Positions 49,107-59,798 of a stretch of DNA of 64,000 bases are shown one piece after another (position 1 is the first letter of the stretch; each line of letters opens with the position of its first letter). Under the pieces are notes generated by a model. It did no database searches and was not told the origin of the DNA. It saw only the letters and a program-made list of their open reading frames with translations. The translations under genes and the position numbers were made by a program. Origin of the DNA: an uncultured Aquabacterium sp. (GTDB lineage Bacteria > Pseudomonadota > Gammaproteobacteria > Burkholderiales > Burkholderiaceae_C); contig NZ_CAJYGK010000115.1 of assembly GCF_913773725.1 (NCBI RefSeq), positions 1 through 64,000 of the forward strand, written 5' to 3'.

Positions 49107-51920
49107 ATGCATCTGACCGACCAGGAACCCACCTCTTCGCACGACCCTCTGCATCCATTGAGGGAAGACATCCGCCTGCTGGGCCGCGTGCTCGGCGACA
49201 CCGTCCGTGAACAGCACGGCGAAGCCACATACGAGCTGGTGGACCAGATCCGCCGCCACTCGGTGCGCTTCCGCCGGGCCGATGACCAGGCTGCCCGCCA
49301 GGCGCTCGAGTCCACGCTCGACAGCCTCTCGCGCGAGCAGATGCTGCAGGTCATCCGCTCGTTCAGCTACTTTTCGCTGCTGGCCAACATCGCCGAAGAC
49401 CAGCACCAGATCCGCACCCAGCGGCAGGCGGCCCTGGCCGGCAGCGCCGCCACCGAAGGCACGCTCGAACACGCGCTGAACCAGTTCACCCGCGAAGGCC
49501 TGAGTGCGCAGCAGGTGCTGGAGCTGATCGGCCACGCCCAGATCGCGCCCGTGCTCACGGCCCACCCCACCGAAGTGCGCCGCCACAGCATCCTGCACGA
49601 ACAGATGCAACTGGCCCGCCTGCTGCGCGAGCGTGACCTGACCCCGCAGACGCCCGAAGAGCGCGCCGAATCCGAAGAGGAACTGCGCCGCATCGTGCTG
49701 ACGCTGTGGCAGACCCGCCTGCTGCGCCCCACCAAGCTGTCGGTGCTCGACGAGGTGGCCAACAGCCTCGAAACCCACGAGCGCACCTTCCTGCGCGAAG
49801 TGCCCCGGCTGTACAGCCACCTGGAAGACCGCCTGCGCGCCGACCTCAAGCAGGCTCGGGCGCCCCAGGCCGACGAGCTCGAGCTGCCCAACTTCCTGCA
49901 CGTGGCCAGCTGGATCGGGGGCGACCGCGACGGCAACCCCTTCGTCACCGCGCAGGTGCTGGACGCGGCCCTGCGCATGCAGGCCGAGTGCGTGCTGCGG
50001 TACTACCTGGCCGAGCTGAACAACCTGGGCCTCGAGCTGTCGATCTCGGCGCTGCTGGCCAACCCCTCCGAAGCCTTGCTTCAGCTGGCGGCCCGCTCGC
50101 CCGACCAGTCGCAACACCGGCAGGACGAGCCCTATCGTCGCGCCATCAGCGGCCTGTATGCGCGCCTGGCCGCCACCTACCAGCAGCTGGTCGGGCGCAA
50201 GCCGGCCCGCCCGGCCCTGGGAGAGGCCCCGGCCTACGAGACCGCAGCCGAACTGCTGGCCGACCTCGACATCATCCACCGCTCGTTGAAGGCCAACGGT
50301 TCGGTGTCGCTGACCCGCGGGCGCCTGCGCCAGCTGCGCCGCGCCGTGCAGGTGTTCGGCTTCAGCCTGGCGCCGCTGGACCTGCGCCAGAACTCCGACG
50401 TGCACGAGCAGGTCATCGCCGATCTGCTGGAGGCGGCCGAGCCGGGCACCCAGTACCTGGCGCTGTCCGAAGACCAGCGCATCGCCCGCCTGCAGGCCGA
50501 GCTCGAAACCGCCCGGCCGCTGTACTCGCCCCACATCGACTACAGCGAACTCAGCCAGGGCGAGCTGGCCATCTTCCAGCAGGCCCGCCTGGCCCATCAG
50601 CGCTACGGCAGCCAGTCCATCGCGCAGTGCATCATCAGCAAGACGGCCAGCGTGTCGGACCTGCTGGAGGTGGCCGTGCTGTTGAAGGAATGCGGCCTGC
50701 TCAAGCCGGCCCGCGGTGGCGAGGCCCCGACCCTGGCCGTCAACATCGTGCCGCTGTTCGAGACCATCGGCGACCTGCGCGCGGCCCCGGCCATCATGGA
50801 TGCGCTGCTGTCGCAACCCCTGTACCGCACGCTGCTCAAGAGCCGCGGCGACGTGCAGGAGGTCATGCTCGGCTACTCCGACTCCAACAAGGACGGGGGA
50901 TTCCTGACCTCCGGCTGGGAGCTCTACAAGGCCGAGATCGGCCTGGTCGACGTGTTCGCCCGCCACGGCGTGCGCCTGCGCCTGTTCCACGGTCGCGGGG
51001 GCTCCGTCGGCCGTGGCGGCGGCCCCAGCTACCAGGCCATCCTGGCGCAGCCCGCCGGCGCCGTGCAAGGCCAGGTTCGCCTGACCGAGCAGGGCGAGGT
51101 GATCGCCGCCAAGTACGGCCAGCCCGAAACCGGCCGCCGCAACCTGGAGGTGCTGGTGGCCGCCACGCTGACCGCCAGCCTGCTGCCGCCCAACAAGGAT
51201 GTGCCCGCCGAGTACCTCGACATCATGGAGGAGCTGTCGGCCACGGCCTTCGCGGCCTACCGCAACCTGGTTTACGAGACCCCGGGCTTCGAGCAGTTCT
51301 TCTGGGAATCGACCGTCATCGCCGAGATTGCCCACCTCAACATCGGCAGCCGCCCGGCTTCCCGCAAGAAGTCGACCTCGATCGATGACCTGCGCGCCAT
51401 CCCCTGGGTGTTCAGCTGGGCCCAGTGCCGCATCATGCTGCCAGGCTGGTATGGCTTCGGCAGCGCGGTCGAGGCCTATGTCCAGAAGCACGGCGAGGCC
51501 GGTCTGAAGCGCCTGCAGGCCATGCACGCCAACTGGCCTTATCTGTCCAGCCTGCTGTCCAACATGGACATGGTGCTGGCCAAGTCGGATCTGGCCATCG
51601 CCTCGCGCTACGCCGGGCTGGTGAGCGACAAGGCCTTGAGCGCCGCCATCTTCGGCCGCATCCAGGCCGAGCACGAGCGCACCCTGCGTCACCTGCTGGC
51701 CGTCACCGGGCAGTCCAGCCTGCTCGAGCGCAACGCGGAGCTGCAGCGCCACATCGCCGACCGTCACCCCTACCTCGACCCGCTCAACCACCTGCAGGTT
51801 ACGCTGCTGCGCAGCTTCCGCGAGCGCCAGCAACGCAACGAGGAGCCGGACGAGCGTGTCCAGCGTGGCATCCACCTGACCATCAACGGTCTGGCGCAGG
51901 GGCTGCGCAACAGCGGCTGA
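49107..51920 (+). CDS. ppc: Phosphoenolpyruvate carboxylase
   Basis: 937-aa PEPC that makes oxaloacetate from PEP and bicarbonate to refill the TCA cycle. Catalytic motifs are all present: [13 protein letters not shown] with the essential His, [23 protein letters not shown] and the C-terminal RNSG ending used in allosteric control. The ATG at 49107 gives the usual N-terminus; one at 49077 would add ten residues. A monocistronic housekeeping gene between two terminated units. Confidence 0.97.
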   Translation: MHLTDQEPTSSHDPLHPLREDIRLLGRVLGDTVREQHGEATYELVDQIRRHSVRFRRADDQAARQALESTLDSLSREQMLQVIRSFSYFSLLANIAEDQHQIRTQRQAALAGSAATEGTLEHALNQFTREGLSAQQVLELIGHAQIAPVLTAHPTEVRRHSILHEQMQLARLLRERDLTPQTPEERAESEEELRRIVLTLWQTRLLRPTKLSVLDEVANSLETHERTFLREVPRLYSHLEDRLRADLKQARAPQADELELPNFLHVASWIGGDRDGNPFVTAQVLDAALRMQAECVLRYYLAELNNLGLELSISALLANPSEALLQLAARSPDQSQHRQDEPYRRAISGLYARLAATYQQLVGRKPARPALGEAPAYETAAELLADLDIIHRSLKANGSVSLTRGRLRQLRRAVQVFGFSLAPLDLRQNSDVHEQVIADLLEAAEPGTQYLALSEDQRIARLQAELETARPLYSPHIDYSELSQGELAIFQQARLAHQRYGSQSIAQCIISKTASVSDLLEVAVLLKECGLLKPARGGEAPTLAVNIVPLFETIGDLRAAPAIMDALLSQPLYRTLLKSRGDVQEVMLGYSDSNKDGGFLTSGWELYKAEIGLVDVFARHGVRLRLFHGRGGSVGRGGGPSYQAILAQPAGAVQGQVRLTEQGEVIAAKYGQPETGRRNLEVLVAATLTASLLPPNKDVPAEYLDIMEELSATAFAAYRNLVYETPGFEQFFWESTVIAEIAHLNIGSRPASRKKSTSIDDLRAIPWVFSWAQCRIMLPGWYGFGSAVEAYVQKHGEAGLKRLQAMHANWPYLSSLLSNMDMVLAKSDLAIASRYAGLVSDKALSAAIFGRIQAEHERTLRHLLAVTGQSSLLERNAELQRHIADRHPYLDPLNHLQVTLLRSFRERQQRNEEPDERVQRGIHLTINGLAQGLRNSG

Positions 51921-52038
51921 GACCGGACGGCCCCGTGGCCGGGTTTGTCCCTCCACCGCAGGAGGGCGCCCCTTGCGGGGGGAGGATGGGCGGGCACAGG
52001 GCGCACAATACGGCCCCGTGCCCGCCCATTCTTTTCCC

Positions 52039-53913
52039 GTGAACGACGCAGCCCCTGCCACGCCGCCCCGCGCCGGCAGCGCCCTCCCGCTCGACATCCT
52101 GCAGGAGGTCTTCGGCTACAGCGCCTTCCGGGGTCAGCAGGCCGACATCGTCGACCACGTGACAGCCGGGCACGATGCGCTGGTGCTGATGCCCACCGGC
52201 GGTGGCAAGAGCCTGTGTTACCAGGTCCCCGCCATTGCGCGACACCGCCAGGGACGCGGCGTCACCGTGGTCGTTTCCCCGCTGATTGCCCTGATGCACG
52301 ACCAGGTCGGGGCGCTGGAAGAAGTGGGTGTGCACGCGGCCTTTCTGAACAGCACCCTGAGCCTGGAAGACACCCAGCGCATCGAGCGCGAGATGATGTC
52401 GGGCCGCCTGGTGATGCTGTATGCCGCGCCCGAACGGGTGACCAACCTGCGCTTCCAGGCCCAGCTGGCCAGCCTGCACGAACGCGGCCTGCTCAGCCTG
52501 TTTGCCATCGACGAAGCGCATTGCGTGAGCCAGTGGGGGCACGACTTCCGGGAGGACTATCTCCAGTTGTCGATGCTGCACGAGCGCTTCCCCGACGTGC
52601 CGCGCCTGGCCCTGACGGCCACCGCCGACGCACAGACCCGCGCGGACATGATCGAGCGCCTGCAGCTGCAGGATGCCCGCGTCTTCATCAGCAGCTTCGA
52701 CCGGCCCAACATCCGCTACACGTTGGTCGAGAAGGACAACCCGCGTCAGCAGCTGCTGCGCTTCATCCGCGACGAGCACCCGGGTGATGCGGGCATCGTC
52801 TATTGCCAGAGCCGCCGCAAGGTCGAGGAAACGGCCGAATGGCTGTCCGACCAGGGCGTGCCGGCCTTGCCTTATCACGCAGGTCTGGATGCGGGCGTGC
52901 GCCAGCGTCACCAGGACCGCTTTCTGCGCGAAGACGGCCTGGTCATGGTCGCCACCGTGGCCTTCGGCATGGGCATCGACAAGCCCGATGTGCGCTTCGT
53001 GGCCCACCTCGACCTGCCCAAGAACATCGAAGGCTATTACCAGGAGACGGGCCGGGCCGGACGCGATGGCGGCGAAGCCGATGCGTGGCTGACCTACGGC
53101 CTGGCCGACGTGGTGAACCAGCGCCGCATGATCGACGAGAGCCCCGCCACCGACGAGTTCAAGCGCATCCAGCGCGGCAAGCTGGATGCGCTGCTGGCGC
53201 TGGCCGAGGCCCACGACTGCCGTCGCGTGCGCCTGCTGAGCTACTTTGGCGAAGACAGCGCGCCCTGCGGCAACTGCGACAACTGCCTGCGACCACCCGC
53301 CACCTGGGACGGCACCGAGGCCGCTCGCAAGATGCTCAGCTGCATCTACCGCTTCTGGCAGCATGGGCAGCAGCGGTTCGGCGCCGGCCACCTGATCGAT
53401 GTGCTGCGTGGCAAGCAGACCGACAAGGTGCGCCAGTACGGCCACGCCAGCCTGAGCACCTTCGGCGTGGGCGCCGACCTGAGCGAGAACCAGTGGCGCG
53501 CCGTGTTGCGGCAGCTGGTGGCCCTGGGTCATGTGGTCGCCGAAGGTGAGTTCAACACCCTGGCCCTGACTGCCTCGGCCCGGGCCGTGCTCAAGGGCGA
53601 GGTGCAACTGACCCTGCGGGAGGCCGTCGACGCGCCCCGCCGCAGCAAGACCAGCCGGTCCGGTGGCAAACCCGCCGCTGCGGCTGACCTGAGTGGGGAC
53701 GCCCTGGCCCGTTTCACGGCCCTCAAGGCATGGCGTGCGGGTGTGGCGCGCGAGCACAACCTGCCCGCCTACATCGTCTTCAACGACGCCACGCTGGCCG
53801 ACATGGCGCGGGTGGCCCCGCAGACCTTGGGCGAGCTCTCGCAGATCAGCGGTGTGGGGGTCGCAAAGTTACAGGCGTATGGCACCCAGATTCTGGATGT
53901 CCTGAATTCCTAA
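52039..53913 (+). CDS. recQ: ATP-dependent DNA helicase RecQ
   Basis: About 624 aa, a 3'-5' helicase in recombination and replication repair. Walker A is [12 protein letters not shown], the DEAH box [20 protein letters not shown], and the aromatic-rich loop follows it. The RecQ C-terminal zinc site shows CGNCDNC, then a winged helix and a C-terminal HRDC domain (about 555-620). No ATG precedes the conserved region; GTG at 52039 (VNDAAPAT) or 52018 is the likely start and no ribosome site is clear. Confidence 0.93.
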   Translation: MNDAAPATPPRAGSALPLDILQEVFGYSAFRGQQADIVDHVTAGHDALVLMPTGGGKSLCYQVPAIARHRQGRGVTVVVSPLIALMHDQVGALEEVGVHAAFLNSTLSLEDTQRIEREMMSGRLVMLYAAPERVTNLRFQAQLASLHERGLLSLFAIDEAHCVSQWGHDFREDYLQLSMLHERFPDVPRLALTATADAQTRADMIERLQLQDARVFISSFDRPNIRYTLVEKDNPRQQLLRFIRDEHPGDAGIVYCQSRRKVEETAEWLSDQGVPALPYHAGLDAGVRQRHQDRFLREDGLVMVATVAFGMGIDKPDVRFVAHLDLPKNIEGYYQETGRAGRDGGEADAWLTYGLADVVNQRRMIDESPATDEFKRIQRGKLDALLALAEAHDCRRVRLLSYFGEDSAPCGNCDNCLRPPATWDGTEAARKMLSCIYRFWQHGQQRFGAGHLIDVLRGKQTDKVRQYGHASLSTFGVGADLSENQWRAVLRQLVALGHVVAEGEFNTLALTASARAVLKGEVQLTLREAVDAPRRSKTSRSGGKPAAAADLSGDALARFTALKAWRAGVAREHNLPAYIVFNDATLADMARVAPQTLGELSQISGVGVAKLQAYGTQILDVLNS

Positions 53914-54120
53914 TGCATTCAGCGGTTTTGTTGCTACGATGCGACGAAATCGGCTTTCCCGCCCCCCTTTGGACGGACGAACAGGCTTTCTGGCGGGGGA
54001 AAACCCCAGCCCGCGCTCTTTTGCTGTGCAGAATCGCCTCATCAGTTTCAGCGCTCGCCCCACGGCGGTGCAGGTCTGCACCAAGCGCGTGCTGATGATC
54101 CCTAAGCAAAGGAGAACCAC

Positions 54121-55176
54121 ATGTTCGTGAAGAAGAACCTGATTGCTGTGGCCGCTCTGGCCACCCTGGCCGTGTCGGCCCAAGCTCAGTCGAGCGTGAC
54201 CCTGTACGGCAACCTGGACGTGTCGGGCGCCTACGTGAAGAACAAGCAGGGCGACCAGAGCCAGTCCACGACCGCTGTCGAGTCGTCGATCCTGACTGAG
54301 AGCTACCTCGGCCTGAAGGGCGTTGAGGATCTGGGCGGTGGCCTGAAGGCCATGTTCAAGCTGGAAAGCTCGCTGGCAGTGGATACCGGCAATGCCAGCA
54401 CCACGTTCTACGACCTGGACGAAAGAGATGGTCTCGACTCCAAGAACTTCTGGGACAAGAATGCGCTGGTTGGCGTGTCCGGTGACTTCGGCACCGTGAC
54501 CCTGGGCAATCAGGAGAGCCTCTTCAAGCTGCAGGCTGCCGCCTTCAACCCGTTTGGCACGTCGCGTCTGCTGGCCACCTCGCAACTGCTGCTGACCGCA
54601 TCCGGTCTGGGCGGTAGCTGGCAGAACACCGTCGGCTACACCTCGGCCAACCTGAGCGGCCTCACGGTGTCGGCTCAGCACAGCGCCAAGGAAGGCGGCC
54701 GTGGCGATGCCACGAAGTACAACGGCGGTGCGACTGCCGTGGCTGCCAACTACGGTGTGGGCCCTCTGGCTCTGTCGGCTGTGTACGGCGACGTTCGCAG
54801 CACCAACGCCACCGCACAGGAAACCCGCCAGAAGGCCTACCTGCTGGGTGCTTCGTATGACTTCGGCGCGGTGAAGGCCTTTGCTCAGTATGGCCGGGAC
54901 AAGGTCCAGCAGAAGGGTGTGCCGGGTGACGACACGGCCAAGTTCTTCCAGCTGGGCGCTGTGGTGCCTGTGACGCAGGCCGGCACCGTGCACGCTGCAT
55001 TCGGCCAGGTCAAGGACGAGGAAAGCAAGATTCGCCAGATCTCGCTGACTTACAACCACTCGCTGACCAAGCGCAGCGGTGTGTACGCAGGCTTTACCTA
55101 CATCAAGGACGAGATCAGCGGCGAACCCGATGGCAAGACGACCGCACTGGCCGTCGGCCTGCGCCACGCTTTCTGA
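54121..55176 (+). CDS. Outer-membrane porin, OmpC-type (first of three)
   Basis: 351-aa general porin of the Burkholderiales gram-negative porin family. The signal peptide MFVKKNLIAVAALATLAVSAQAQ is cut near residue 21-22. The barrel starts SSVTLYGNLDVSG, has SYLGLKGVEDLGGGLKAMFKLE, and ends TTALAVGLRHAF with the terminal Phe needed for BAM insertion. A strong AAAGGAGA site lies before the start. It is followed by its own terminator. Codon use is more restricted than in neighbours, consistent with high expression. Confidence 0.94.
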   Translation: MFVKKNLIAVAALATLAVSAQAQSSVTLYGNLDVSGAYVKNKQGDQSQSTTAVESSILTESYLGLKGVEDLGGGLKAMFKLESSLAVDTGNASTTFYDLDERDGLDSKNFWDKNALVGVSGDFGTVTLGNQESLFKLQAAAFNPFGTSRLLATSQLLLTASGLGGSWQNTVGYTSANLSGLTVSAQHSAKEGGRGDATKYNGGATAVAANYGVGPLALSAVYGDVRSTNATAQETRQKAYLLGASYDFGAVKAFAQYGRDKVQQKGVPGDDTAKFFQLGAVVPVTQAGTVHAAFGQVKDEESKIRQISLTYNHSLTKRSGVYAGFTYIKDEISGEPDGKTTALAVGLRHAF

Positions 55177-55215
55177 TGAGCGCGCGGCGTCTGACGCCGC
55201 TTGCTTTGATGACTC

Positions 55216-55240
55216 AAGCGCCCCTCGCGGGCGCTTTTTT
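55216..55240 (+). terminator. Intrinsic terminator after the first porin
   Basis: Perfect 8-bp stem AAGCGCCC/GGGCGCTT (55216-55223 and 55229-55236), loop CTCGC, and a run of six T residues (55235-55240). Confidence 0.9.
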
Positions 55241-55460
55241 GTTGGCGCACCACCTTGGCGCAATGTCCGAAACAACAAGCCTACTGGTGCGGATTGTTGC
55301 GCCAGACACACAGATTTCGCTTCACGCTGGTGCATCCTGGTCTGGATTTTGCTTAAGCGTTGGCGATGTTCTGCTTCACTCGCACAATTGTTTGCAAGGA
55401 ATGCGTGACCAGCGTGTGACGCAAACCGCCGATTCCCCATCTCATTGCTAGGAGAATTTG

Positions 55461-56522
55461 ATGTTTGCAAAGAAGACCCTGGTGGCCCTGGCCGCCCTCG
55501 TTGCTGCCGCTGGCGCTGCCCACGCTCAGTCCAGCCTGAAGGTGTACGGCCTGATGGACCTCGGCGTGGGCTCGTTCGAGGGCGCGCATGAGAAGGGCGC
55601 CTCGTCCCGCACGACCGAAGTCCGCAGCGGCGCCATGACCACGTCCTTCATCGGCTTTGCCGGCGTGGAAGACCTGGGCGGCGGCCTGAAGGCCGAGTTC
55701 ACGCTGGAAAGCTTCCTGGCTGCTGATTCGGGCCAGACGCTGAACAACAACGCTGGCTACTTCTGGGGCCGTGCCTCGAACATCGCCCTGAGCGGCGACT
55801 TCGGTAAGGTCGCTCTGGGCCAGTACGACAACCCGCTGTTCACCTCGGGCTACACCTACAACCCGTTCGGCTCGTCGATGACCTTCTCGCCGACGATGCG
55901 TCACTTCAACTACCTGGGCCAGACGAACATTGCCGGCAGTCCCTCTGGGATGGGCGTCGGCTTCGACACCGGCTGGGTGAACTCCGTGACCTACGAGTCG
56001 CCGAACTTCTCCGGCCTGAGCTTCGTCGGTCAGGTCGCTCTGAAGGAAGCCCCCGGCTCGTCGAACAAGAACAGCTACACCGCTGCTGTGTCGTACAACG
56101 CTGGCCCGCTGAGTGCCACGCTGACCTACGTGAAGGGTGGCGTGACCATCATCCCGAGTACCACCGCCTACACCGCCAACGAGAAGCTGTGGAACCTGGG
56201 TGCTTCGTATGACTTTGGCTTCCTGAAGGCCTTCGGTCAGTACACCTCCATCAAGGACACCACGGCAGCTGAACTGAAGGACAAAATCTTCCAGCTGGGC
56301 GTGTCTGTGCCCGTGACCGAGAAGGCCGCCGTGCTGGCTTCGTTCGGTCAGCTGAAGAACACCACCGCTGCCGACGTGGTCACCAAGAACGAAGTCTTCT
56401 CGCTGGGCTACGACTACAACCTGTCGAAGCGCACCGACGTGTATGGCGTGTTCTCGAACGTGCGTCAGACCGGTCTGGTGTCCGGCCAGTCGATCGCTGT
56501 GGGCCTGCGCCACAACTTCTGA
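55461..56522 (+). CDS. Outer-membrane porin, OmpC-type (second of three)
   Basis: 353-aa paralogue of the first porin. The signal peptide MFAKKTLVALAALVAAAGAAHAQ is followed by SSLKVYGLMDLGVG. Shared landmarks are FIGFAGVEDLGGGLKAEFTLE, LGQYDNPLF in the channel region, and the ending IAVGLRHNF. The ATG at 55461 follows a TAGGAGA site. The 284-bp gap before it holds the first porin's terminator and a roughly 200-bp leader in which I saw no further gene. Confidence 0.94.
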   Translation: MFAKKTLVALAALVAAAGAAHAQSSLKVYGLMDLGVGSFEGAHEKGASSRTTEVRSGAMTTSFIGFAGVEDLGGGLKAEFTLESFLAADSGQTLNNNAGYFWGRASNIALSGDFGKVALGQYDNPLFTSGYTYNPFGSSMTFSPTMRHFNYLGQTNIAGSPSGMGVGFDTGWVNSVTYESPNFSGLSFVGQVALKEAPGSSNKNSYTAAVSYNAGPLSATLTYVKGGVTIIPSTTAYTANEKLWNLGASYDFGFLKAFGQYTSIKDTTAAELKDKIFQLGVSVPVTEKAAVLASFGQLKNTTAADVVTKNEVFSLGYDYNLSKRTDVYGVFSNVRQTGLVSGQSIAVGLRHNF

Positions 56523-56555
56523 TCGGTCTAGGCTCATCTGAGCCGATCTCGAAGC

Positions 56556-56580
56556 AAAGCGCCCCTTCACGGGGCGCTTT
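56556..56580 (+). terminator. Hairpin terminator after the second porin
   Basis: Perfect 10-bp stem AAAGCGCCCC/GGGGCGCTTT (56556-56565 and 56571-56580) with loop TTCAC; the T-run is short (TTTGTCGTTT). Confidence 0.75.
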
Positions 56581-56735
56581 GTCGTTTCTGGCGTGCATGG
56601 ACGGCGCGCGAGCACGCGCGTGGCCTTCAGGGTCTGCGCCGCATCCCCCCTTCTGGTGCGGCACGGTTCCTGCAAATCTGTATACAGTTCACCAAGGCGG
56701 TGAACAGCATCCACCCGATACGGAGTCACCTGTCC

Positions 56736-57806
56736 ATGTCCCTCCAGAAGTACATCGCCCCAGCCGCCCTGCTCGTGCTGGGCTCGGCCGTCCAGGCTCA
56801 AAGCTCCTTGAACGTCTATGGCGTCATCGACCTCGCCATTGGCAGCTACCAGTTCAGCGGCACCGATGGGTCGGCTGACAACAGGCGCGTCACGCGGGTC
56901 GAGCCCAACCAGCTCACCACCAGCTACCTGGGGTTCAAGGGCGTCGAAGACCTGGGCGGCGGCCTGAAGGCCGGTTTCGTTCTGGAAGGCTTTCTGCGTC
57001 CCGATACCGGCGCGTCAGGCCGTTTCGGCTCGGCCGACCCGATGTGGTCGCGCAACGCGAACGTCTACCTGCAGAGCGGGATGGGCAAGGTGACCCTGGG
57101 TCGCCAGATCGACATGCTCTACCTGGCTGTTCTGCAGACCGAGGCCTTCGGCGGCTCGTTCGGGCTGTCGCCCATGACCCAGCTGACCTTCGGTGGCAAG
57201 TGGGGCAACGACCTGGGCGACTCCGGCTGGAGCAACGCCATCTCGTACTCGACGCCCGTGGTCTCCGGCTTCTCTGCGACGGCGGCCGCGCAGTTCGGCG
57301 AGACCGCCGACAAGAGCCAGCGCAACGGCTATGCCCTGCACACCCGCTACAGCAGTGGGCCGTTCACCGTGGTCGGTGCCTGGCAGACCGTGGGCAGCAC
57401 GGCGGCGCCCAAGGCGGCGTTCGTCAAGGGACAGCGCCAGAACTTCGGCCTGATCGGCGCCAGCTACGACGCAGGGTTTGCCAAGTTCTTCGCGCAGTAC
57501 GGTGAGCTGGACAACAGTGGCTTCACCGGCGCCAAGAACATCGACACCAAGGTCTGGCAGCTGAGCGCATCCGTGCCGGTCACCCCGTCGGGCAAGATCC
57601 TGACGGCATTCGGCCAGAGCAAGGAGCGTCCGTCGGAAGGCAGCGCCTCGACGGTGCGGGTCACGCACAGCATCTTCACGCTGGCCTACGACCACAATCT
57701 GTCGAAGCGCACCGACGTGTATGCCGCCTACATGATGGACTACGAGAAGGTGTCGGGCTACAACAAGGGCCACACCTACACGCTGGGCGTGCGCCACGCC
57801 TTCTGA
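56736..57806 (+). CDS. Outer-membrane porin, OmpC-type (third of three)
   Basis: 356-aa porin, more diverged than the other two. The signal peptide MSLQKYIAPAALLVLGSAVQAQ is followed by SSLNVYGVIDLAIG. SYLGFKGVEDLGGGLKAGFVLE and LGRQIDMLYLAVLQ are conserved, and the chain ends YTLGVRHAF. The ribosome site is weaker than for the other two, and codon use is closer to the genome average, so expression is probably lower. It converges with metW, 7 bp away. Confidence 0.93.
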   Translation: MSLQKYIAPAALLVLGSAVQAQSSLNVYGVIDLAIGSYQFSGTDGSADNRRVTRVEPNQLTTSYLGFKGVEDLGGGLKAGFVLEGFLRPDTGASGRFGSADPMWSRNANVYLQSGMGKVTLGRQIDMLYLAVLQTEAFGGSFGLSPMTQLTFGGKWGNDLGDSGWSNAISYSTPVVSGFSATAAAQFGETADKSQRNGYALHTRYSSGPFTVVGAWQTVGSTAAPKAAFVKGQRQNFGLIGASYDAGFAKFFAQYGELDNSGFTGAKNIDTKVWQLSASVPVTPSGKILTAFGQSKERPSEGSASTVRVTHSIFTLAYDHNLSKRTDVYAAYMMDYEKVSGYNKGHTYTLGVRHAF

Positions 57807-57813
57807 GTTCGGT

Positions 57814-58398
57814 TCAGCCCCGCTCGAACTTGAAGACGGCGGTGCTGGCCAGCAGGTTGGGCCACATGGTCACGGTCTTGCCACCCTGGAGCCCGAACGA
57901 GGCCAGGATGCGCAGGCCGTTCTTGCGGGCCAGCACCTCGAAGTCGGCAAAGGTCGAGACGCGGATGTTGGGCGTGTCGTACCACTGGTAGGGCAGGGCG
58001 CGCGTGACCGGCATGCGGCCACGCAGCACGCTCAGCCGGTGCGGCCAGTGCGCGAAGTTCGGGAAGCTGACCAGCCCGATGCGGCCCACGCGCGCCGTCT
58101 CGCGCAGCATGGCTTCGGTGTTGCGCAGGTGCTGGAGGGTGTCGAGCTGCAGCACCACGTCGAAGCTGTTGTCTTCGAACAGGCTCAGGCCTTCTTCCAG
58201 GTTGCGCTGGATGACGTTGACGCCACGGCGCACGCATTCCAGCACCTTGGCGTCGTCGATCTCGATGCCGTAGCCGGTGCATTGGCGGGTGTCGCGCAGG
58301 TGGGCCAGCAGGGCGCCGTTGCCGCAGCCCAGGTCGAGCACGCGGGAGCCCGGGGGCACCAGCTCGGCGATCACGTGGTGGAGGTCGCGTTCGATCAT
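57814..58398 (-). CDS. metW: Methionine biosynthesis protein MetW
   Basis: 194-aa class I methyltransferase-fold protein. The SAM-binding loop is RVLDLGCGNGALLAHL; DNSFDVVLQLDTLQHLRN and SFPNFAHWPHRLSVLRGRMPVTRALPYQWYDTPNI are highly characteristic. MetW works with MetX and raises homoserine O-acyltransferase activity in several Proteobacteria. It starts 17 bp after metX, so it is under the same SAM-II riboswitch. Confidence 0.96.
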   Translation of the reverse strand: MIERDLHHVIAELVPPGSRVLDLGCGNGALLAHLRDTRQCTGYGIEIDDAKVLECVRRGVNVIQRNLEEGLSLFEDNSFDVVLQLDTLQHLRNTEAMLRETARVGRIGLVSFPNFAHWPHRLSVLRGRMPVTRALPYQWYDTPNIRVSTFADFEVLARKNGLRILASFGLQGGKTVTMWPNLLASTAVFKFERG

Positions 58399-58415
58399 CG
58401 TGTTCCTCCCCCGCC

Positions 58416-59627
58416 TCAGACGGCCATGCGCACAGGCTGACCCTGCACGCTGTTCAGCGGGGCGGCTTGGCGGCCCATGTCCTGTGCGATGCGCTCGAAG
58501 TAGGCGCGCACGACGCCGTGGTAGCGCGGGTCGTCCAGCAGGAAGGCGTCGTGGCCATGGGGTGCATCGATCTCGGCGTAGCTCACGTCGTGGCGGTTGT
58601 CGACCAGGGCCTTGACGATCTCGCGCGAGCGGGCCGGAGAGAACCGCCAGTCGGTCGTGAAGCTGATGACCAGGAACTTCGCCAGGGCCTTGGACAGAGC
58701 GGCGCTCAGGTCGCCACCATGGTGCCGTGCCGGATCGAAGTAATCCAGCGCGCGGGTGATCAGCAGATAGGTGTTGGCGTCGAAGTAGTCGCTGAACTTG
58801 TCGCCTTGGTAGCGCAGGTAACTTTCCACCTGGAACTCGATGTCCTGCGTGCTGTAGCGCGGGGCGTCACCGAGTTCGCGGCCCACCATCTCGCGGCCGA
58901 ACTTCTCTTCCATCACGTCGTCCGACAGGTAGGTGATGTGGCCGATCATGCGGGCCACGCGCAGGCCGCGGCGGGGCACCACGCCGTGCTCGTAGAAGTG
59001 GCCGTGGTGGAAGTCGGGGTCGGTCACGATGGCCCGGCGCGCCACCTCGTTGAAGGCGATGTTCTGCGCGGACAGCTTGGGCGCCGTGGCGATGGCCACG
59101 CAGTGCCCGACACGTTCGGGGTGTTGCAGCGTCCAGCTCAGCGCCTGCATGCCACCCAGGCTGCCGCCCAACACGGCCGCCAGCTTGTCGATGCCCAGGC
59201 GGTCCAGCACGCGGGCCTGCGCGTTCACCCAGTCTTCCACCGTCACCACGGGGAAGTCGGCGCCATAGAGCTTGCCGGTGTCCGGGTTGGTGTGCATCGG
59301 GCCCGTCGAGCCGAAGCACGATCCCGGGTTGTTGATGCCGATGACGAAGAACTTGTCGGTGTCCAGCGGCTTGCCGGGGCCGATCAGGTTGTCCCACCAG
59401 CCCTCGCTCTTGGGAAGAGGGCGCCCCTGTTCGTCGGCATGCACGCCGGCCACATGGTGCGACGCGTTGAGCGCGTGGCACACGAGCACGGCGTTGCTGC
59501 GGTCGGCATTGAGCCGGCCGTAGGTTTCGTAGACCAGGGTGTAGTCGCGCAGCACGGCGCCGCTTTGCAGCGGCAGCGGCGTGCTGAAGTGCATGGTGGC
59601 AGGGGTGACGACCCCGAGAGAAGACAT
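58416..59627 (-). CDS. metX: Homoserine O-acyltransferase (MetX family)
   Basis: 403-aa alpha/beta-hydrolase-fold enzyme that acylates homoserine, the first committed step to methionine. The nucleophile Ser lies in [13 protein letters not shown]; oxyanion and substrate motifs include [11 protein letters not shown] and [12 protein letters not shown]; the C-terminal Asp/His pair is in [12 protein letters not shown] and [12 protein letters not shown]. Family members use acetyl-CoA or succinyl-CoA; the sequence alone does not decide. The start MSSLGVVTP at 59627 was chosen because the leader upstream holds the riboswitch and terminator. Confidence 0.94.
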   Translation of the reverse strand: MSSLGVVTPATMHFSTPLPLQSGAVLRDYTLVYETYGRLNADRSNAVLVCHALNASHHVAGVHADEQGRPLPKSEGWWDNLIGPGKPLDTDKFFVIGINNPGSCFGSTGPMHTNPDTGKLYGADFPVVTVEDWVNAQARVLDRLGIDKLAAVLGGSLGGMQALSWTLQHPERVGHCVAIATAPKLSAQNIAFNEVARRAIVTDPDFHHGHFYEHGVVPRRGLRVARMIGHITYLSDDVMEEKFGREMVGRELGDAPRYSTQDIEFQVESYLRYQGDKFSDYFDANTYLLITRALDYFDPARHHGGDLSAALSKALAKFLVISFTTDWRFSPARSREIVKALVDNRHDVSYAEIDAPHGHDAFLLDDPRYHGVVRAYFERIAQDMGRQAAPLNSVQGQPVRMAV

Positions 59628-59650
59628 GACGCTACAACGATGATGACAAC

Positions 59651-59684
59651 AAAAAACCGGCCTCGCATTAAAGCAGGGGCCGGT
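59651..59684 (-). terminator. Leader terminator (attenuator) of metX
   Basis: On the minus strand, ACCGGCC and GGCCGGT form a 7-bp stem (59678-59684 with 59656-59662) around a 15-nt loop, followed by six T residues (59651-59656). It begins 10 nt after the aptamer core and ends 23 nt before the metX start, so it probably is the expression platform of the riboswitch. Confidence 0.75.
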
Positions 59685-59694
59685 CTGAGCAGCG

Positions 59695-59746
59695 CCCTCT
59701 TTAGCGGCATTTCTTGAGCGCCCGCAATCCGGACAAATCGGCGCTG
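59695..59746 (-). promoter_or_regulatory. SAM-II riboswitch aptamer upstream of metX
   Basis: Read on the minus strand, this 52-nt element aligns without gaps to the SAM-II (metA motif) aptamer as I recall it, matching about two thirds of positions including the conserved blocks CGATTTG, GGATTGC, AAATGC and GCTAAAGAGGG. The P1 stem is AGCGCC/GGCGCT. Position before a methionine gene fits. SAM binding should shut off metX-metW. A second copy of the P1 3' arm (GGCGCTG) follows directly and could compete for the same partner. Confidence 0.85.
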
Positions 59747-59754
59747 TGGGCTTG

Positions 59755-59760
59755 AGTGTA
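59755..59760 (-). promoter_or_regulatory. Candidate -10 element for metX
   Basis: TACACT on the minus strand. Transcription would start near 59748, just before the first base of the aptamer, the usual arrangement for these short leaders. No good -35 match was seen. Confidence 0.4.
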
Positions 59761-59798
59761 GCGCAGCCAGGGGCGGGTGTGCGACGCCCGCGCCGCGT

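Noticed and set aside
49089-52097. A 1002-codon open frame on the minus strand
   Set aside because: It lies antisense to ppc, has no recognisable domain, and arises from the same GC bias.
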